Of a stretch of 20,506 nt of DNA, positions 17,998 to 20,506 are shown one piece after another. Numbering within the stretch: position 1 is the stretch's first letter; each line of letters begins with the position of its first letter. The notes below the pieces were generated by a model. It was not told the DNA's origin. It worked only from the letters and a program-made list of their open reading frames with translations, and searched no databases. The translations under genes and the position numbers were made by a program. This DNA is from an uncultured Candidatus Melainabacteria bacterium (GTDB lineage: Bacteria > Cyanobacteriota > Vampirovibrionia > Gastranaerophilales > Gastranaerophilaceae), in contig CAKVJE010000023.1 in assembly GCA_934754735.1 (NCBI GenBank), positions 1 to 20,506 on the forward strand, in the 5' to 3' direction.

Positions 17998-18381
17998 TTA
18001 AGCTAAATAATCTAAAATCGCACCGCCAATTTCTTCATTTGGGTCGAAATTGCAGTCTTTTGGCGGATTGATAGCGTTTCTGATAAGCATTGCGCATAAT
18101 GGACCGAACGCGTCCGGAACTTTAATTTTGCGATAAATCCCTGCTAAATAAGTTTGTATATTTGGCGAATTTGTATCGTTATATCGGGAAAGTGTTGGGT
18201 ATAATTTGATAACATCTTTTTCTCCGTTATCCAACATGAGATTAAGTGTGTACAAGTCTTCTAATACTTCGTCTTCCGAACTGGGATTCTCAAGCGAAGC
18301 TTTGATTTGTGCTAAATTTTTCTGCTCTTTTATATCAAAAGTGCAGTAATTTCTATATTGATTTGGATACGATACACTCAT
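17998..18381 (-). CDS. Hypothetical protein (127 aa) in the sigma/prepilin peptidase operon
   Basis: Not recognised. A soluble, mainly helical 127-residue protein with no signal peptide. Central block EDLYTLNLMLDNGEKDVIKLYPTLSRY followed by LAGIYRKIKVPDAFGPLCAMLIRNAINPP suggests a short HEAT/ARM-like helical repeat fold, with low certainty. Its ATG lies 2 bp after the prepilin peptidase stop, so it is co-transcribed with the sigma factor and peptidase genes and may serve pilus assembly or its regulation. Confidence 0.7.
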   Translation of the reverse strand: MSVSYPNQYRNYCTFDIKEQKNLAQIKASLENPSSEDEVLEDLYTLNLMLDNGEKDVIKLYPTLSRYNDTNSPNIQTYLAGIYRKIKVPDAFGPLCAMLIRNAINPPKDCNFDPNEEIGGAILDYLA

Positions 18382-18383
18382 GA

Positions 18384-19289
18384 TTAAAAGTTTACATTAA
18401 AAAAGATATAATATAAAGCACCTAATGCTAATGCCGGAACGTAAGGTAAATAATTACGATTTTCTACTTGTTTTATGTTTTTAAGAATTGAAACTGTTAG
18501 TAGAATTCCTGTAATCATAAGAGTTGCAAGGCTGTAGTAATTCTGAGAAACAAGTTTAAATACCATTATAGAAAGTACGAAAAGTATTGATAAAATGCAT
18601 GTCGCCTTGTTATTAGCTTTGTATTGGTTGTATAAAAACATTGGAATAATAAATATCATAGAGGCAATTAGTGCGAAGGCTAGTGAAAGTAAAATGCCTT
18701 TCCCTAAAATTGCTCCAATAGCACCTGCTACATAAGTGTCTGCCTCTCCCATTGCGCGTTCACCTACAATTAAATATCCAGAACGTGCAATTAGTTCAAG
18801 AATTCCTGCTCCTATCAGTAATCCTAAAACAGATGATATTAATCCGGCTTTACCAAACATCATAAAGTTATACAGAATTCCGCTTAAACCCATAACGATT
18901 GCTATATTGCAGTCAACGAGTTTAGCTTTTAAATCTGTCATAGTCATAATAATAAAGCATGAAACCCAAAACAGGGCAAAAATCGTTTTGACACTTATTC
19001 CGAATCTTATAAACGTAAAACAAAACATAAGCATGGTAAGAAGTTCGATTATTGGATACTGAATACTGATTTTTTCTTTACAAAAATAGCATTTCCCGCC
19101 AAGTAATACATAAGATAGTACGGGAATGTTGTGCCACAAATAAAGCTTATGATTGCATTTTGGACATTTTGAAGCAGGATAAATAATACTCTCGTTGCTT
19201 AAAGAACGCAAGATTACTACGTTATAAAAGCTACCCAAACAAAGTCCTATTATACAAATCCAAAACAAAAAATAATGATATAAATCCAT
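18384..19289 (-). CDS. Prepilin peptidase (type IV leader peptidase, A24)
   Basis: 301 residues, polytopic membrane protein. It cleaves and N-methylates type IV prepilins at the inner membrane. The N-terminal block GLCLGSFYNVVILR is typical, followed by the cytoplasmic zinc site with two CxxC pairs (Cys42/45 and Cys67/70). Catalytic aspartates are likely Asp119 (MTDLKAKLVD) and Asp184. The second motif reads GEADTY where most family members have GxGD. Seven to eight hydrophobic helices follow the Cys region. The ATG abuts the sigma factor stop (TAGATG) and a 127-aa gene follows by 2 bp, giving a three-gene operon. PilD-type. Confidence 0.92.
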   Translation of the reverse strand: MDLYHYFLFWICIIGLCLGSFYNVVILRSLSNESIIYPASKCPKCNHKLYLWHNIPVLSYVLLGGKCYFCKEKISIQYPIIELLTMLMFCFTFIRFGISVKTIFALFWVSCFIIMTMTDLKAKLVDCNIAIVMGLSGILYNFMMFGKAGLISSVLGLLIGAGILELIARSGYLIVGERAMGEADTYVAGAIGAILGKGILLSLAFALIASMIFIIPMFLYNQYKANNKATCILSILFVLSIMVFKLVSQNYYSLATLMITGILLTVSILKNIKQVENRNYLPYVPALALGALYYIFFNVNF

Positions 19290-20075
19290 CTATTCCTCAC
19301 TATCAGCAATCATTTTGTATAACAAACTGAACGCTTTTTTTAATTTTCTGGAAACTTGCATTGGATTAATGTTTAATTTTTCAGAAATTTCTTTTTGGTT
19401 TAAGTCTTCATAATAAAATAATTTTACAATCTCTTTGTAATCATTCGGTAATTTTTCAATTACATCCCGCAAAATAAGTTTTGTATCTTCAATTTCTCTA
19501 GGGTCGTTATCTTTTGAAAAAATTTCTTCATAGCCTAAGTTGTCAGAATCAGAAGCAAAAACTTCATCTAAAGAAATTGTTGATTTTCTTCTGTCGGCTT
19601 GTAATGCATTGGTTACAGCATTAGGTGTAACATTTAACGCCTCTGCAACTACGTCATTTGTGAGCTCGTTTACTTCTTCTTGCGTTAACGAACTTGTAAA
19701 AGTATTTATACGTAATGATAATTCTTGTATGTGACGTGGTACGCGAATTGTGTTTAATTTATCGCGTAAAAAATGTTTCATTTCACCAATTATCAGATAA
19801 CCGGCATATATTTTAAAGTTTTCATTAACATTTTTAGAATAACTATCTATAGCTTTTAAAAGACCAATCGCACCTGCTTGAACCATGTCATCAATCGGGT
19901 CGTAAGAACGTCTAGCGATTGTTCGAGCAATTTTTTTGATAATAGGTAGCATTTGAGTAACAATTAAAGCTTTCATTTTGGCTTTTTTGTATTTACTTTT
20001 TGCACCATGATATTCTTCTAACCATTGAGCAACTAATTCATAAGTCTTTTGATCGCTAGGCTGTACTTTAATCAT
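19290..20075 (-). CDS. Group 3 alternative sigma factor (SigF/SigB-like)
   Basis: 261 residues, lacking the long region 1 of housekeeping sigma factors. Region 2 is clear: DDMVQAGAIGLLKAIDSY then FKIYAGYLIIGEMKHFLRDK and VPRHIQEL, which is closer to SigB/SigF than to flagellar FliA. Region 3 spans ~125-170. Region 4 (~205-258) includes LPNDYKEIVKLFYYEDLNQKEISEKL and a helix-turn-helix ending VSRKLKKAF. GAGGAAAG precedes the ATG. It is first in an operon with prepilin peptidase; cyanobacterial SigF controls type IV pili, so a role in pilus or surface gene expression is a fair inference. Whether it reads the sigma-28-like promoters here is open. No anti-sigma gene is visible next to it. Confidence 0.9.
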   Translation of the reverse strand: MIKVQPSDQKTYELVAQWLEEYHGAKSKYKKAKMKALIVTQMLPIIKKIARTIARRSYDPIDDMVQAGAIGLLKAIDSYSKNVNENFKIYAGYLIIGEMKHFLRDKLNTIRVPRHIQELSLRINTFTSSLTQEEVNELTNDVVAEALNVTPNAVTNALQADRRKSTISLDEVFASDSDNLGYEEIFSKDNDPREIEDTKLILRDVIEKLPNDYKEIVKLFYYEDLNQKEISEKLNINPMQVSRKLKKAFSLLYKMIADSEE

Positions 20076-20099
20076 ACTTTCCTCGTGTAACCTTAAATC

Positions 20100-20128
20100 A
20101 TGATATCATACCGGTTTTTAATTTTCAA
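20100..20128 (-). promoter_or_regulatory. Promoter for the sigma factor operon
   Basis: On the minus strand TTGAAA (20123-20128), 17 bp, TATCAT (20100-20105), about 25 bp before the start codon. Housekeeping type. Confidence 0.6.
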
Positions 20129-20161
20129 ACATAAAAAAGTAATGATTATAATTGAAAATAC

Positions 20162-20179
20162 TTTGTAAAGATTTGTAAC
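20162..20179 (+). promoter_or_regulatory. Tandem TTTGTAAA box, HLR1-like regulator site
   Basis: TTTGTAAA-GA-TTTGTAAC; the reverse strand reads GTTACAAA-TC-TTTACAAA, an exact fit to the HLR1 consensus. It sits 17 bp before the sigma-28-like -35 of the plus gene and 33 bp beyond the sigma factor gene -35. Confidence 0.5.
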
Positions 20180-20196
20180 GATATCAGTAAAAATAC

Positions 20197-20223
20197 TAAA
20201 GTTTTTTCAAAAAATGCCGATAT
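20197..20223 (+). promoter_or_regulatory. Sigma-28-type promoter for the 20255 gene
   Basis: TAAAGTTT (20197-20204), 11 bp, GCCGATAT (20216-20223). This is the closest of the three to the FliA consensus, with 15 of 16 positions matching. The expected transcript starts ~25 nt before the ATG. Confidence 0.78.
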
Positions 20224-20254
20224 TACTATTAAAAGTAAGAATAAGGGATTTATA

Positions 20255-20506
20255 ATGACAAGTAACATTGGCGAAATTGGTTACAACACACACATTGCAC
20301 AAAAAAATCAAATAAGAGATACAACTGAAAAATCTATTAACAGTCTTTTTCAACGTAATATAATCTCTAAAGAACAAAGAGATACATTGCTTGAAAAATA
20401 CATGAGAGGCGAAATCGATTTTGGTGCTGATGGTCTTACTGAACAAGAAGCCTTAAATTTTACTCAAGAAAATTATAAAGAGATTGAAAATATATTAAAC
20501 CAAAAC
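20255..20506 (+). CDS. Hypothetical protein, N-terminal part (cut by window edge)
   Basis: The first 84 codons of a gene open to the right edge. The ATG at 20255 has AAGGGA 8 nt upstream. The visible part is hydrophilic and helical (SINSLFQRNIISKEQRDTLLEKYMRGEIDF, then GLTEQEALNFTQENYKEIENIL), with no signal peptide. No family is recognised. It is divergent from the sigma factor operon and placed behind the best sigma-28-like promoter of the window, so it belongs to the same putative regulon as the metalloprotease-like and LysM genes. Confidence 0.75.
   Translation, partial: MTSNIGEIGYNTHIAQKNQIRDTTEKSINSLFQRNIISKEQRDTLLEKYMRGEIDFGADGLTEQEALNFTQENYKEIENILNQN

Noticed and set aside
20207..20446. 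Minus-strand 79-codon frame at the right end
   Set aside because: Antisense to the plus gene at 20255, which has a ribosome site and a promoter.

Overview
The window is AT-rich chromosomal DNA with short intergenic gaps, good Shine-Dalgarno sites and many small lineage-type proteins. The mix fits a non-photosynthetic relative of Cyanobacteria (Gastranaerophilales / Melainabacteria-like gut bacterium): a membrane pyrophosphatase, ScpA-ScpB, a stand-alone GatC, a SigF/SigB-type group 3 sigma factor in an operon with a prepilin peptidase, and tandem TTTGTAAA boxes resembling the cyanobacterial HLR1 element. This assignment is inference, because no rRNA or single decisive marker is present. No rRNA, tRNA, insertion sequence or CRISPR was found.

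Layout. 1-500: start of hppA (minus). 684-2276: a zinc-metalloprotease-like protein with no Sec signal (plus), convergent with dnaK (2367-4208, minus) across a bidirectional terminator. 4439-7528 (minus): a tightly coupled cluster scpA-scpB-TPR/matrixin-like protease, then dnaK behind a long inverted repeat. 7529-7902: a gene-free stretch with a scpA promoter, a hairpin and a plus-oriented terminator that suggests a small RNA. 7903-9429: an 80-aa protein (minus), a SIMPL lipoprotein (plus) and a 98-aa protein (minus) that follows a LysM protein (9439-10065, minus). 10066-10454: a gene-free stretch with a sigma-28-like promoter, a (TAA)16 microsatellite and a hairpin hiding a ribosome binding site. 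10455-13071 (plus): a helical-repeat protein and a double-domain GT2 glycosyltransferase. 13119-17437 (minus): CTP synthase, gatC, a YhaM-like HD protein, a glycine-zipper protein and an LD-carboxypeptidase. 17631-17992 (plus): a small protein followed by a frame-broken remnant. 17998-20075 (minus): sigma factor, prepilin peptidase and a 127-aa protein. 20255 to the end (plus): start of an unknown protein.

The most interesting signal is regulatory. Three promoters match the flagellar-type sigma-28 consensus (TAAAGTTT, 11 bp, GCCGATAA). They precede the metalloprotease-like gene, the LysM gene and the gene running off the right end. None of these three proteins has a visible Sec signal. Two of the promoters carry the same tandem TTTGTAAA box exactly 17 bp upstream of the -35 element. 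In the third, that position is occupied by a (TAA)16 microsatellite touching the -35 element. This looks like a co-regulated, possibly phase-variable set of cell-surface or exported proteins.
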